Positions 24,247 through 33,835 are shown, counted from the first letter of the stretch. The stretch: 44,752 nt of DNA from Deltaproteobacteria bacterium (GCA_003194495.1 PQXE01000003.1:1-44752); one strand, 5' to 3'. Made by a program: numbers and translations. Notes: generated from the letters alone by a model not told the origin.

Positions 24247-26967
24247 ATGAAAACATCTAATGTCCTACAAAGACTGATAGTTTCTATATGCAGATCATTA
24301 TACTTACTTGCCGTATGTTTGGTTTTGTCTCTGCCTTTTCAATTTATTCCAGTCTCCAGTACTATGGGAAGCATTTCTCTTCCATCTGCAACCATTCTCG
24401 GAACACCACTGGCTTATTATGGACCAAAAGACAAATCATGCCTGGTAGATGAGGTAAGGGAAGGACTTTCCAGACGCCTTGAATCTCGTGGATATACAGT
24501 GCTTTTGTCAAAAGACAAACCACCAGAGTCTTTGGGTGATGTTATTAAAGCTGGAAAGGCCCAACAGGTTCAGTTTGTGTTTTATGGAAGTATTAGCTGC
24601 CTTGGAGAGTGGTTGGGCCTGAATTTAAAGCTTGTTGATCTGGAGGATACTGCTGGTGAGCTAAGGAATTTTTTTGCCAAAGGGGACCGGCGAGAGATGA
24701 GTATGCTTCTGGATCAGATGGAAACCGAGATGGTAAAGGTTCTGGTTGCCCCTTGCCTGGTGGCGGAGGTATGTGTCAGTGATAACAGGAGAGTGGATAC
24801 CGACGCAATTCTACAGACGACTGTGACTAGGGCCGGTGATCTTTTCGATCCTGAGATTATTGCCTCTGATATTAGGAGAATATATAAGATGGATTTCTTC
24901 AATGATGTGCAGGTGGATGTCAATGAGAGTCCTTCCGGTCGCATCGTGACCTTTATTGTGAAAGAAAAGCCTGCCATACAGGAAATCAAATTATCCGGCA
25001 ATAAAGAAATTTCAGAAGAAAAGATACGCGAGGTCATAGATCTTAAACCATATACTATTATTCAGGAAAAGACCCTTCAGGAAAATGCCGGGAAGATCAA
25101 GGCCCTATATATGGAAAAGGGCTATGTTGGAACCGGTATTCTGGCTATGTTGGAACCGGTATCAGGGCAGGCAGCCGATGTGGTATTTGAGATTAAGGAA
25201 GGAGAGCAGGTCCGTATCAAGGATATTGAGTTTCAGGGTAACCAGGCTTTTTCTGATAAGGAATTAGAAGGATTGTTAGAGACCTCTGAGAAAAAACCTC
25301 TTTGGATTCCTTCCTGGAGCAGTATCGTGGCCCTGTTTAAGGGAGACCAGGCTGTCCTAAAGCAGGATGCCTTGGAGAGAGACCTGGGAAGGATTGCAGC
25401 CTATTACCATAATCGGGGTTATGTGGATGCCAAGGTGGGCCGTCCTACGGTCCGGAGGGAAGATGCATGGCTCTATATCACTGTTCCCATTGAAGAGGGA
25501 AGTCGCTATGGAGTAGGTCAGGTAGATATAGAGCAGGAGTTTTTCAAGGACAAGGAAATACTTTTAAGCGAGTTTGAGATCACTCAGGAGCCTGTTTTCA
25601 GCCGGCAGATACTTCGCCAGGATATATTGAAGCTCACGGATATATATGCAGATGAGGGTTTTGCCTATGCCGATATTACTCCGAGGATTGAAAAGGACCC
25701 GGAGAAAAATCTGGTAAACATAACGTTGCTGGTGAATACAGGTCCGAGTGTAAAGTTTGAACGAATAGAAATAATTGGAAATACAAGGACCAGAGATAAA
25801 GTTATCAGGAGGGAACTCAGAGTCAAGGAGCTTGAGCCTTTCAGCGCTTCCGGGTTCAGAAAGAGTACCCAGAGGTTGAACAGATTGGGTTACTTTGAGG
25901 ATGTAAATCTTGTCCCCAGCAAAGGGAGCAGCGAAGAATATATGAACCTCAAGGTGGAGATTAAGGAGCGGGCAACCGGCACCTTCAGCATAGGGGCGGG
26001 GTATAGCTCAGTGGAAAATTTAATGCTCATGGGGGAGATTAGCCAGCGGAATTTCCTTGGTAAGGGTCAGACCCTGAGTTTCAAGGGTATACTTGGCTCG
26101 GAAACTAATCGATACTCGCTGAATTTTGTCGAGCCTTATTTCAGGGATACTAGACTTTCCCTTGGTGTTGAAATGTACAATTGGGAGCGGGAATATGACG
26201 ACTACTCAAAGGAAAGCATGGGAGGTGCGTTGCGTTTCGGCTACCCCCTGAACGATGATCTCAGTACGTTTATTAAGCTGAGAATGGATAATACTGATAT
26301 GTCGGACGTTTCTGACAATGCATCAACAATCATAAAGGATTCACAGGATATCCATTCTACCAGATCTATAGGCACTGGTCTCATCTATGACACAAGAGAT
26401 GACTACTACAATCCCTCCCACGGCTGGAACAACAAAATCTCAATTGAATATGCAGGGGGAATCCTTGGCGGTGACAGTGCCTTTGTAAAACTCGAAGGCG
26501 GTGTCAGCTATTACCATCCAATCTGGAAGTCTATCATCGGCCACGTGAGGGCTGGAGCCGGCTATATAACCGAGGGGGGCGGGGGGAAACTTCCTATTTA
26601 CGAACGCTTTTTTCTGGGCGGTATCGACTCTGTCAGAGGTTTCAAGTATGGCCGTATAAGTCCTACAGATCCAAAGAGCGACGATGACGATCGTGTCGGC
26701 GGTAATTACATGGGTTTTATACAGATTGAGACCATCTTTCCGCTACTGAAAAATATGGGTCTGAATGGTGTAATCTTTTTGGATATGGGGAACTGCTGGG
26801 ACGATGGTAATGATTACGACAATCAAACCACACGCATGTCTGTGGGTCCCGGCATAAGATGGCTGTCTCCCATGGGGCCCCTTCGCATAGAATGGGGTTT
26901 CAATATAAATAAAGAGGAGGATGATGACGCAAGCAACTGGGAATTCAGGATGGGGGGAAGCTTTTGA
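24247..26967 (+). CDS. bamA: Outer membrane protein assembly factor BamA
   Basis: This 906-residue protein has a signal peptide (hydrophobic residues about 10-35). An extra N-terminal region (about 45-170) may be a TolB-N-like domain. About five POTRA domains follow (from about 175 to 575, e.g. VDTDAILQTTVTRAGDLFDP and EIKLSGNKEISEEKI). The C-terminal 16-strand barrel begins near GTFSIGAGYSSVENL and includes the conserved FFLGGIDSVRGF loop (VRGF motif). The chain ends in Phe, as usual for outer membrane barrels. BamA folds and inserts outer membrane proteins. At 906 residues it is longer than the roughly 800 of E. coli because of the extra N-terminal domain. It lies between lolD and lpxD. Confidence 0.95.
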   Translation: MKTSNVLQRLIVSICRSLYLLAVCLVLSLPFQFIPVSSTMGSISLPSATILGTPLAYYGPKDKSCLVDEVREGLSRRLESRGYTVLLSKDKPPESLGDVIKAGKAQQVQFVFYGSISCLGEWLGLNLKLVDLEDTAGELRNFFAKGDRREMSMLLDQMETEMVKVLVAPCLVAEVCVSDNRRVDTDAILQTTVTRAGDLFDPEIIASDIRRIYKMDFFNDVQVDVNESPSGRIVTFIVKEKPAIQEIKLSGNKEISEEKIREVIDLKPYTIIQEKTLQENAGKIKALYMEKGYVGTGILAMLEPVSGQAADVVFEIKEGEQVRIKDIEFQGNQAFSDKELEGLLETSEKKPLWIPSWSSIVALFKGDQAVLKQDALERDLGRIAAYYHNRGYVDAKVGRPTVRREDAWLYITVPIEEGSRYGVGQVDIEQEFFKDKEILLSEFEITQEPVFSRQILRQDILKLTDIYADEGFAYADITPRIEKDPEKNLVNITLLVNTGPSVKFERIEIIGNTRTRDKVIRRELRVKELEPFSASGFRKSTQRLNRLGYFEDVNLVPSKGSSEEYMNLKVEIKERATGTFSIGAGYSSVENLMLMGEISQRNFLGKGQTLSFKGILGSETNRYSLNFVEPYFRDTRLSLGVEMYNWEREYDDYSKESMGGALRFGYPLNDDLSTFIKLRMDNTDMSDVSDNASTIIKDSQDIHSTRSIGTGLIYDTRDDYYNPSHGWNNKISIEYAGGILGGDSAFVKLEGGVSYYHPIWKSIIGHVRAGAGYITEGGGGKLPIYERFFLGGIDSVRGFKYGRISPTDPKSDDDDRVGGNYMGFIQIETIFPLLKNMGLNGVIFLDMGNCWDDGNDYDNQTTRMSVGPGIRWLSPMGPLRIEWGFNINKEEDDDASNWEFRMGGSF

Positions 26968-26972
26968 ATTGT

Positions 26973-26996
26973 GTGATTTGGTGATTTGGTGATTGA
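26973..26996 (+). repeat. Tandem 8-bp repeat (GTGATTTG x3) between bamA and lpxD
   Basis: Two perfect GTGATTTG units and a GTGATTGA unit fill the gap just before the lpxD start, where its ribosome site should be. The same octamer in reverse complement occurs inside lpxB at 32024-32055. Confidence 0.7.
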
Positions 26997-27002
26997 TGGA
27001 CT

Positions 27003-28055
27003 ATGAAGACTCTTGGAGAAATAGCACTTTTGATCGAAGGGGATCTGAAAGGATCAGAGGATTTTTCTGTATCAGGCATACAGGCATTGACGGCTGCAGG
27101 GCCGGATGAAATAAGTTTTGCTGTTGGATCTCGCTATGGAGAAGAGGTGGAGAAGAGCATCGCAGGGGCCCTGATACTCCCAAAGGACTGGCCATATGTG
27201 TTGGATCGTCCATCTATTCTGGTTAAAGATCCATATCTCGCCTATGCCTTAATAGCATCCGCCTTTTTGGATAAGCCCTTCAGCGCTTTGGGGGTGAGTC
27301 CGAGGGCACATATGGGCTCGAATTGTGAAATAGACCGGAATGTCAGCATATATCCCGGAGTATTTATTGGTGACAGAGTACGCATTGGTCCGTATGTAAC
27401 ACTCCATCCCGGAGTGTGTGTGGGAAATGATGTATGTATTGAGGACGAAACAACCCTTTATCCTAATGTAGTAGTGTATGAGGGTTGTCGTTTGGGGAAA
27501 AGGGTGGCAGTACATGCAGGGACGGTAATCGGAAGTGATGGGTTCGGTTATGCCCGGCGCGGTGAATCCCATGTAAAAATTCCCCAGGTCGGCATAGTCG
27601 TGATAGAGGACGATGTGGAGATAGGCGCCAACGTCACCATAGACAGGGCGGCCCTGGGAGAAACCCGTATAGGCCGGGGTACCAAAATCGATAACCTCGT
27701 ACAGGTCGGCCATAACGTGTCTATAGGAGCCGACTCATTGCTTGTGGCCTTTGTCGGTATCGCAGGGAGTACCCGTATAGGTAAGGGAGTGGTGCTGGGA
27801 GGACAGGTCGGTGTGGGAGGTCATATAGAACTGGGGGATCGGGTCATGGTGGGTGCGCAATCCGGAGTTATCAAAAGTCTGGCAGCAGGCGAGGTGGTTA
27901 CAGGGTCTCCTGCAATGCCTCACAAATTGTTTTTAAGGGTTGGAGGCGTTCTCAAGCGTCTTCCTGAGATGGTAAAGCAAGTCCGTAATCTTAAAGGACG
28001 TATAGATAGACTTGAAGACAGGTTATTAGGGAAAAAAAATGGAAACGATGCATAG
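27003..28055 (+). CDS. lpxD: UDP-3-O-acylglucosamine N-acyltransferase
   Basis: This 350-residue protein has an N-terminal LpxD domain (about 1-100) and a left-handed beta-helix of hexapeptide repeats (I/V-G-x-x-x-x). GSDGFGYA and the VQVGHNVSIG segment with the catalytic His are characteristic. A C-terminal helical extension (RNLKGRIDRLEDRLL) follows. It adds the second acyl chain to the glucosamine in lipid A synthesis. The ribosome site is weak because the 8-bp repeat sits in front of the ATG. Its 3' end overlaps fabZ by 17 bp. Confidence 0.95.
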   Translation: MKTLGEIALLIEGDLKGSEDFSVSGIQALTAAGPDEISFAVGSRYGEEVEKSIAGALILPKDWPYVLDRPSILVKDPYLAYALIASAFLDKPFSALGVSPRAHMGSNCEIDRNVSIYPGVFIGDRVRIGPYVTLHPGVCVGNDVCIEDETTLYPNVVVYEGCRLGKRVAVHAGTVIGSDGFGYARRGESHVKIPQVGIVVIEDDVEIGANVTIDRAALGETRIGRGTKIDNLVQVGHNVSIGADSLLVAFVGIAGSTRIGKGVVLGGQVGVGGHIELGDRVMVGAQSGVIKSLAAGEVVTGSPAMPHKLFLRVGGVLKRLPEMVKQVRNLKGRIDRLEDRLLGKKNGNDA

Positions 28056-28485
28056 CCAACTCCGAATACAAGATATATCGGCCTTGTTGCCTCACAGATA
28101 TCCTTTTTTGCTGGTTGACCGGGTTTTAAGCATTGAACCTGGTGTAGGCATCAAATCACTCAAGAACGTTACAATAAATGAGTCTTTCTTTCAGGGTCAC
28201 TTCCCTGGAGAGCCTATTATGCCGGGGGTCCTTATCCTGGAGGCCATGGCCCAGACAGGGATCATTTTTGCCAAAAATACAGATCCGGATGGTCTTGAGG
28301 ATAAGCTGCTGGTGTTTGCAGGGATGGATGATGTACGATTCAGAAAACCGGTGGTCCCTGGCGACCAGTTGATTATGGATTTAAAACTTATAAAACGCAA
28401 ATCGACTATATGGAAAATGGAAGGCAAGGCATCTGTCGATGACAATGTCGCGGCAGAGGCAGTGCTTTTAGCTGCCGCTCATTAA
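28039..28485 (+). CDS. fabZ: 3-hydroxyacyl-ACP dehydratase FabZ
   Basis: This 148-residue hot-dog-fold enzyme has LPHRYPFLLVDRV with the catalytic His, and GHFPGEPIMPGVLILEAMAQ (the catalytic Glu helix is LILEAMAQ). It dehydrates 3-hydroxyacyl-ACP in fatty acid synthesis. Its substrate pool is shared with LpxA and LpxD, which explains its place between those genes. The start overlaps the end of lpxD by 17 bp; an ATG three codons later is possible. Confidence 0.95.
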   Translation: METMHSQLRIQDISALLPHRYPFLLVDRVLSIEPGVGIKSLKNVTINESFFQGHFPGEPIMPGVLILEAMAQTGIIFAKNTDPDGLEDKLLVFAGMDDVRFRKPVVPGDQLIMDLKLIKRKSTIWKMEGKASVDDNVAAEAVLLAAAH

Positions 28486-28573
28486 ATTAGCGCCCTAATG
28501 CAAGCTGTTGAGCCGTTAAGCTGTTGAGCTAACTTAAAGGCTTATCAGCTAAAACCAGTGTTTGGACAATTTG

Positions 28574-29383
28574 ATGATTATCGAGAAAAATATACACCCA
28601 ACAGCCATAATTTCCCCGGATTCAGAAATTGCAAAAGGAGTAAAGATCGGGCCCTATACGGTGATCGGGCCTGAAGTCGAGATAGGTCTGGAGACGGAAA
28701 TAGGACCCCATACCGTAATTGAGGGCCATACCCGGCTTGGAGAAAAGATAAAGGTGTCCCAGTTTGCATCTATTGGAGCCCCTCCTCAGGATCTGAAGTA
28801 CGCCGGCGAACCCACAAAGGTTGAGATAGGCGATCAGACTATAATCAGGGAGTTCGTCACAGTCCACCGCGGGACTCAAGGTGGAGGGGGTATTACAAGA
28901 GTCGGTAAGCAGTGCCTGCTTATGGCTTATTGTCATGTGGCACATGATTGCCAGGTTGGAGACAGTGTGATCATGGCAAACGGGGTTACTCTTGGGGGAC
29001 ACGTGGAGATAGGAGAGTACTCCATCATCGGTGGACTGTCAGCTATCCATCAGTTCTGCCGAATCGGCGCCCATGCCTTTCTGGGCGGCATGTCAGGTGC
29101 AAATAAGGATATACCTCCTTATGTGAAGTACTGGGGCCAAAGGGATCATCTCTACGGCCTGAATTTGGTGGGGCTGAGACGGCAAGGGCTTTCGAGAGAG
29201 GTTATTGATGCCTTGAAAGAGGCTTATCGAATGATCTTTCAAGGTGATGATACTGTGACAGATGCCCTTGATGTCGTGGAGTCCCGCTTTGGAGCCATAC
29301 CCGAGGTAAAAAAATTTACCGAGTTTATCAGGTCTTCCAAAAGGGGCGTGCCCATGGCCTCAAATGGAGAAGAGGAACCTTGA
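28574..29383 (+). CDS. lpxA: Acyl-ACP--UDP-N-acetylglucosamine O-acyltransferase
   Basis: The 269-residue protein begins MIIEKNIHPTAIIS and shows hexapeptide beta-helix repeats. The catalytic His is in AYCHVAHDC, and GGLSAIHQFCRIG and the C-terminal helical bundle (LRRQGLSREVIDALKEAYR) match LpxA. It performs the first step of lipid A synthesis. The ATG at 28574 is preferred to the TTG at 28562, because residue 1 then matches the usual IHPTAI spacing. Its stop TGA shares a base with the lpxI ATG. Confidence 0.95.
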   Translation: MIIEKNIHPTAIISPDSEIAKGVKIGPYTVIGPEVEIGLETEIGPHTVIEGHTRLGEKIKVSQFASIGAPPQDLKYAGEPTKVEIGDQTIIREFVTVHRGTQGGGGITRVGKQCLLMAYCHVAHDCQVGDSVIMANGVTLGGHVEIGEYSIIGGLSAIHQFCRIGAHAFLGGMSGANKDIPPYVKYWGQRDHLYGLNLVGLRRQGLSREVIDALKEAYRMIFQGDDTVTDALDVVESRFGAIPEVKKFTEFIRSSKRGVPMASNGEEEP

Positions 29384-30216
29384 TGCAGGATCATCCTTTA
29401 GGGCTGGTGGCAGGGGGAGGACAATTCCCTCTGTTATGCGCCAGGGCTGCCAGAAAACAGGGCCGCGGGATAGTGGCGGTAGCTCACAAGGGGGAGACAG
29501 ATTCCTTACTTTCAGAGGAAGTGGATCAAATTGAATGGGTTTACCTGGGGCAGTTAGGCAAGCTCATAAAGACACTTAAACAAGCAGGGGCGTCAGAGGC
29601 CATATTTGCAGGTTCTATAACAAAAACCAGGATATTTAAGGACGTCCGCCCTGATCTCAGGGCAATAAACCTGTGGCGATGCCTGGACAACAGGCTGGAT
29701 GACGGAATATTGAGGTCCATTGCTGCGGAGCTTGAGCAAGAAGGCATCCAGATTCTTTCTTCCACCGTTCTCTTGAAGGAACTACTCGTCCCTTCCGGTG
29801 TATTGACCCGTTGCAAGCCCTCAAAGAGCCAGTGGGAGGATATTCATTTCGGATGGGAACTCGCAAGGGAGATAGGACGCCTTGACATAGGCCAGTGCCT
29901 GGTAGTCAAGGACCGTGCTGTACTGGCTGTCGAGGCAATTGAAGGAACAGATCAGACCATCCGGCGGGGCGGGCAACTATGTGGGTCTGGTGCGGTGGTA
30001 ATAAAGGTCTGTAAACCCACACAGGATACCAGATTTGACCTTCCTTCCGTGGGAGCTGGCACCATTGAGCAGATGATTCGGGTCAAGGCATCAGTCCTGG
30101 CTTTGGAGGCCGGCCGCACACTGTTTTTTGACATGGATTCTACCATTGATTTGGCTGACAGGTCGTCAATATCCGTGGTTGGCATTGACGAAGATCATTC
30201 CACACGGCACTCGTAG
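29383..30216 (+). CDS. lpxI: UDP-2,3-diacylglucosamine pyrophosphatase LpxI
   Basis: The 277-residue protein belongs to the former DUF1009 family, now LpxI, which replaces LpxH in many alphaproteobacteria and deltaproteobacteria. LGLVAGGGQFPLL opens the chain. The C-terminal region has VVKDRAVLAVEAIEGTDQTI, whose Glu-Gly-Thr-Asp turn belongs to the catalytic domain, and DLPSVGAGTIEQM. It cleaves UDP-2,3-diacylglucosamine to lipid X and UMP. The ATG shares one base with the lpxA stop and has a GAGGAA site upstream. Confidence 0.93.
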   Translation: MQDHPLGLVAGGGQFPLLCARAARKQGRGIVAVAHKGETDSLLSEEVDQIEWVYLGQLGKLIKTLKQAGASEAIFAGSITKTRIFKDVRPDLRAINLWRCLDNRLDDGILRSIAAELEQEGIQILSSTVLLKELLVPSGVLTRCKPSKSQWEDIHFGWELAREIGRLDIGQCLVVKDRAVLAVEAIEGTDQTIRRGGQLCGSGAVVIKVCKPTQDTRFDLPSVGAGTIEQMIRVKASVLALEAGRTLFFDMDSTIDLADRSSISVVGIDEDHSTRHS

Positions 30217-30265
30217 TAAAGCACAGATTGCATTGTATGTTGTGCAATATTAACGGAGAAACACA

Positions 30266-31234
30266 TTGATTCGGACAGCAGTCATAGGAGTGGGATATCT
30301 GGGACGGTTTCATGCCCAGAAGTACGCGCAGATGAAGGACGTAGATCTTGTCGGCGTAGTGGACATATCTTCTGAGCGTGCACAGGATGTGGCCAAAGAG
30401 GTGGGGACCGATGCTTACACCGATATCCATGAGATCGCAGGAAAGATCGATGCGGCATCAGTGGTTGTTCCCACTATTCATCATCACGAAGTTGCCAAGA
30501 TACTGTTTTCCCATGGTGTGCATTGTATGCTTGAGAAACCTATCTCTACCACTGTGGAGGAAGCGGATGAGCTCATTAGCTTGGCAAAGAAGCAGGACCT
30601 GATACTCCAGGTGGGGCATTTGGAACGATTTAACCCTGCCATAAAGGTGCTTGAGGCAAAGGTGACGCATCCCCTCTTTATAGAGGCCCACAGGCTGAGC
30701 GGTTTTAAGGACAGGGCTACTGACGTGGATGTGGTCCTGGATCTGATGATTCACGATCTGGAAATAATACTGGCCCTGGTGCACTCACCTCTTAAAGAAA
30801 TAAGGGCAGTTGGTGTGCCGGTACTCACCCCAAAAGTGGATATTGCAAACACAAGGCTTATTTTCGAGAATGGATGTACTGCGAATCTTACGGCAAGCCG
30901 GATTTCTCTCCAAGATATGCGCAGAATTAGGGTATTTCAGCCAGGAGCCTATATCTCTGCGGATTGCGCAGAGCGCAAGAGTCTGGTTGTAACCAGAGAC
31001 TTAAGCGCAGGCCCGATGACCGCTATCAGACCTGAATTCAAGACCCACGAGGGAACAGACATGCTCTATGACGAACTTGAATCATTCGTAAGGGCGGTGC
31101 AGGGCCTTGAAAAAACAAAGGTTACAGGAGAATCGGGCAGGAGGGCACTAAAACTCGCTCTGGATATAAATGCCCGGATTATGCAAGGGCTCAATACCTC
31201 AGATCTGGGCAGTATTATCAGGAATCAGCAATGA
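30266..31234 (+). CDS. Gfo/Idh/MocA family NAD-dependent oxidoreductase
   Basis: The 322-residue protein has a Rossmann start IRTAVIGVGYLGRFHAQKYA, the family motif EKPIS (residues 90-94), and the HLERFNPA segment near residue 118. It begins with TTG at 30266, supported by GGAGAA 6 bases upstream. In several bacteria a related enzyme, GnnA, oxidises UDP-GlcNAc at C3 for amide-linked lipid A. Its place between lpxI and lpxB makes a lipid A role likely. No GnnB aminotransferase is nearby, so the substrate is open. Confidence 0.85.
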   Translation: MIRTAVIGVGYLGRFHAQKYAQMKDVDLVGVVDISSERAQDVAKEVGTDAYTDIHEIAGKIDAASVVVPTIHHHEVAKILFSHGVHCMLEKPISTTVEEADELISLAKKQDLILQVGHLERFNPAIKVLEAKVTHPLFIEAHRLSGFKDRATDVDVVLDLMIHDLEIILALVHSPLKEIRAVGVPVLTPKVDIANTRLIFENGCTANLTASRISLQDMRRIRVFQPGAYISADCAERKSLVVTRDLSAGPMTAIRPEFKTHEGTDMLYDELESFVRAVQGLEKTKVTGESGRRALKLALDINARIMQGLNTSDLGSIIRNQQ

Positions 31235-31245
31235 GGAATTAGTGG

Positions 31246-32469
31246 GTGCAGGTATTTGTCATAGCCGGAGAGGCATCCGGCGACCTTCATGGTTCAAACC
31301 TTATCCGTGCTCTTAAGTCCAGACTGCCTCATGCAAAATTTGTAGGAATCGGCGGTCCAAAAATGGAAGCGGCAGGGCTGGAGTTACTGTTTCCAAGCTC
31401 TGATCTCGCGGTGGTAGGGGTGGTGGAGATCATCGGTCATATCAGACCGATTTTAAAAGCCTTTGGCCGTACCACAGCATGGCTACGCAAAGAGAGACCG
31501 GATTTACTCATTCTCATAGATTATCCGGAGTTCAACCTCCTGGTGGCCGGCAGGGCAAAGAAGCTGGGGATCCCCATATTTTACTATATCAGCCCACAGG
31601 TATGGGCCTGGCGTCAGGGCAGAGTGAAAAAAATTCGTCGTTTGGTAGATCGAATGGCTGTTATTCTGCCCTTTGAGGAAGCCTTTTTCAGATCTCGCGG
31701 CATGGAAGTGAGTTTTGTGGGCCATCCCCTTCTTGGCGTAGTCAAGGCCGAGATTTCCAAAACCGAATTTTGCAAAGAGGCAGGGCTCAATCCGGAAAGG
31801 CCAATAGTGGGACTTGTCCCCGGCAGCCGAAAGAGCGAGATCTCCAGGCTATTTCCCGTGATGGCAGGTGCTGCCGAGAAAATTTTTCAAGATAGGCAAG
31901 ATGTACAATTTGTAGTACCGCTTGCTCCATCCCTTGATCCTGGAATTCTGGAATCGTTCAATTGCCCGATCACTATATCTTTTGCCACAGACCCACACAG
32001 ACAATTACACACGGACAAATCTATCAATCACCAAATCACCAAATCACCAAATCACCCAATTATTCAAGTGGTAAAGGGACAGACCTATGATGCCATAGCC
32101 GCTTCTGACCTGATACTTGCGGCCTCTGGAACAGTCACCCTTGAGGCTGCCATTCTGGAAATTCCCATGGTAGTCACTTACAAGGTGTCACCTGTTACAT
32201 GTTTTTTGGGGAAATTCCTTATAAAGGTGCCTTTTGCATCCCTGGTAAATCTGATTGCAGGACGCCAGGTAGTAACTGAGATAATTCAGCGAGATGTCAC
32301 TCCTGAGCGACTCTCTCAGGAGGCGCTGTCTCTACTCAGAGACGACGCAGGGAGGGAGAATATGATCAAGAACTTGAAAGAGGTAAAAAACGCCCTAGGT
32401 GGATCAGGAGCGGCGGAAAGGGCGGCAGACCTCGCCATGGAACTGATTTCCGGCACGTGTGTAGCCTAG
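31246..32469 (+). CDS. lpxB: Lipid-A-disaccharide synthase (with an in-frame repeat insertion)
   Basis: The 407-residue protein matches LpxB: VIAGEASGDLHGSNLI, LLILIDYPEFNLL, ISPQVWAWRQGRV, GLVPGSRKSEI and LAASGTVTLEAA. It joins lipid X to UDP-diacylglucosamine to form the lipid A disaccharide. It is about 25 residues longer than the E. coli enzyme. The surplus is a polar stretch at residues about 245-270, encoded partly by four 8-bp repeats (32024-32055), between two strands of the C-terminal domain. GTG start with GAGG about 10 bases upstream. It ends the lipid A run. Confidence 0.93.
   Translation: MQVFVIAGEASGDLHGSNLIRALKSRLPHAKFVGIGGPKMEAAGLELLFPSSDLAVVGVVEIIGHIRPILKAFGRTTAWLRKERPDLLILIDYPEFNLLVAGRAKKLGIPIFYYISPQVWAWRQGRVKKIRRLVDRMAVILPFEEAFFRSRGMEVSFVGHPLLGVVKAEISKTEFCKEAGLNPERPIVGLVPGSRKSEISRLFPVMAGAAEKIFQDRQDVQFVVPLAPSLDPGILESFNCPITISFATDPHRQLHTDKSINHQITKSPNHPIIQVVKGQTYDAIAASDLILAASGTVTLEAAILEIPMVVTYKVSPVTCFLGKFLIKVPFASLVNLIAGRQVVTEIIQRDVTPERLSQEALSLLRDDAGRENMIKNLKEVKNALGGSGAAERAADLAMELISGTCVA
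32024..32055 (+). repeat. Four tandem 8-bp repeats inside lpxB
   Basis: TCAATCAC followed by three CAAATCAC units. The reverse complement is the GTGATTTG repeat found at 26973-26996 between bamA and lpxD. It is translated as part of SINHQITKSPNH. Confidence 0.75.
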
Positions 32470-32477
32470 TTGAGCCA

Positions 32478-33794
32478 ATGAAAAAGCGTCCGGCGGCAAT
32501 TAATCTGATTTGGCTTTTTATGATACTCTTGGCCACAGTGGTCGCCTCTTACAACGGCAGAATGAAGCAACTGGTTGATGCTTCATTCGAATCCGCAAAG
32601 AGTTCCGTCAATCTGGCGATCGGCTTGATTGGGATTATGGCACTGTGGCTTGGTCTTATGAAAGTCGCTGAAGCCGGGGGCTTGATGCGTCTTATTGCCC
32701 GCGCCATCCGTCCAGTCATGCACCGTCTGTTTCCGGATGTACCTGCCGAGCATCCGGCCATGTCGGCCATGATTATGAATATGGCCGCCAACGCCCTGGG
32801 ACTTGGCAATGCCGCCACACCAATGGGAATCAAGGCGATGATGGAACTCGACCGGCTGAATCCGAACAAGGGAGAGGCCACTAATGCAATGTGTCTATTT
32901 CTGGCGATCAATACGTCGAGCGTTACGATCCTTCCTCTGGGCGTAATTGGCGTGCGGGCAGCCGCCGGTGCTGCAGAACCCGCTTCCATTCTTATTCCTT
33001 CACTTATTGCAACGATCTGCTCTACCACAATAGCCATTATCGCCTCAAAGACCTTTATTCGCTTCAGTAATCACAAAACACCCATAGAGACAGTGAGCAA
33101 AGACCCTGAGGATACGAAACAGGACTCTGCAATGCCCTACAATGGAGAAAAAGAGGTCGATGAAGAACTTCACCCGCCCGGATGGGTCGGCAGGTGGGCG
33201 GTCATACTGATCGTCCTTGCCTTTGCGGGTGGGGCAGTGTTTCGTCTAATCACCGGCACTGATTGGCAAGATTTGGGCAGAGAGATTATTTCCTACTGGT
33301 TGGTCCCTGTAATTATGTGCAGCCTTCTTTTGTTTGGTTATCTTCGGGGCGTCAAGGTATATGAAGCTGCTACCGCAGGCGCAAAGGAAGGGTTTCAGGT
33401 GGCAGTAAAGATCATCCCTTTTCTTGTAATGATCCTGGTTGCCATCGGCATGTTTCGGGCCTCAGGCGCTTTTGACCTGATGGTATCAGCATTCCAACCG
33501 CTCACATCAATGATCGGAATGCCGACGGATGCCCTTCCTATGGCCTTTATGAGGCCCCTTTCAGGCTCCGGGGCATTTGGAATCATGAGTGAGGTAGTGA
33601 GCCGTGCCCCGGACAGTTTCTCATCCTTTTTAGTCTCCACAATGCAGGGTTCCACGGAAACCACTTTCTACGTCCTGGCAGTATATTTCGGTGCTGTTGG
33701 CGTAGTTCGGACCCGACATGCGGTAGCGGCCGCTCTGCTTGCAGATATGACAGGAATTATAATGGCGCTTGTTATGTGTCACATGATGTTCTAA
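32478..33794 (+). CDS. Nucleoside-recognition (SpmA/SpmB-like) membrane protein
   Basis: This 438-residue protein fuses two Gate/nucleoside-recognition domains, corresponding to SpmA and SpmB of spore formers, with a hydrophilic linker at about residues 200-240. The first half has MNMAANALGLGNAATPMG and NTSSVTILPLGVIGVR, and the second has RPLSGSGAFG and MQGSTETTFYVLAVYFGAVG. Eight or more membrane segments are predicted. In non-spore-formers such fused proteins are presumed transporters of unknown substrate. The ATG at 32478 is chosen 9 bases after the lpxB stop. Confidence 0.88.
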   Translation: MKKRPAAINLIWLFMILLATVVASYNGRMKQLVDASFESAKSSVNLAIGLIGIMALWLGLMKVAEAGGLMRLIARAIRPVMHRLFPDVPAEHPAMSAMIMNMAANALGLGNAATPMGIKAMMELDRLNPNKGEATNAMCLFLAINTSSVTILPLGVIGVRAAAGAAEPASILIPSLIATICSTTIAIIASKTFIRFSNHKTPIETVSKDPEDTKQDSAMPYNGEKEVDEELHPPGWVGRWAVILIVLAFAGGAVFRLITGTDWQDLGREIISYWLVPVIMCSLLLFGYLRGVKVYEAATAGAKEGFQVAVKIIPFLVMILVAIGMFRASGAFDLMVSAFQPLTSMIGMPTDALPMAFMRPLSGSGAFGIMSEVVSRAPDSFSSFLVSTMQGSTETTFYVLAVYFGAVGVVRTRHAVAAALLADMTGIIMALVMCHMMF

Positions 33795-33835
33795 TGTAAG
33801 CGATTAGCTGTTAGCATTTAGCTTTTCAAGATGAA

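Noticed and set aside
26973..26996. CRISPR-like tandem repeats
   Set aside because: The 8-bp units are contiguous with no spacers; they are microsatellite repeats.
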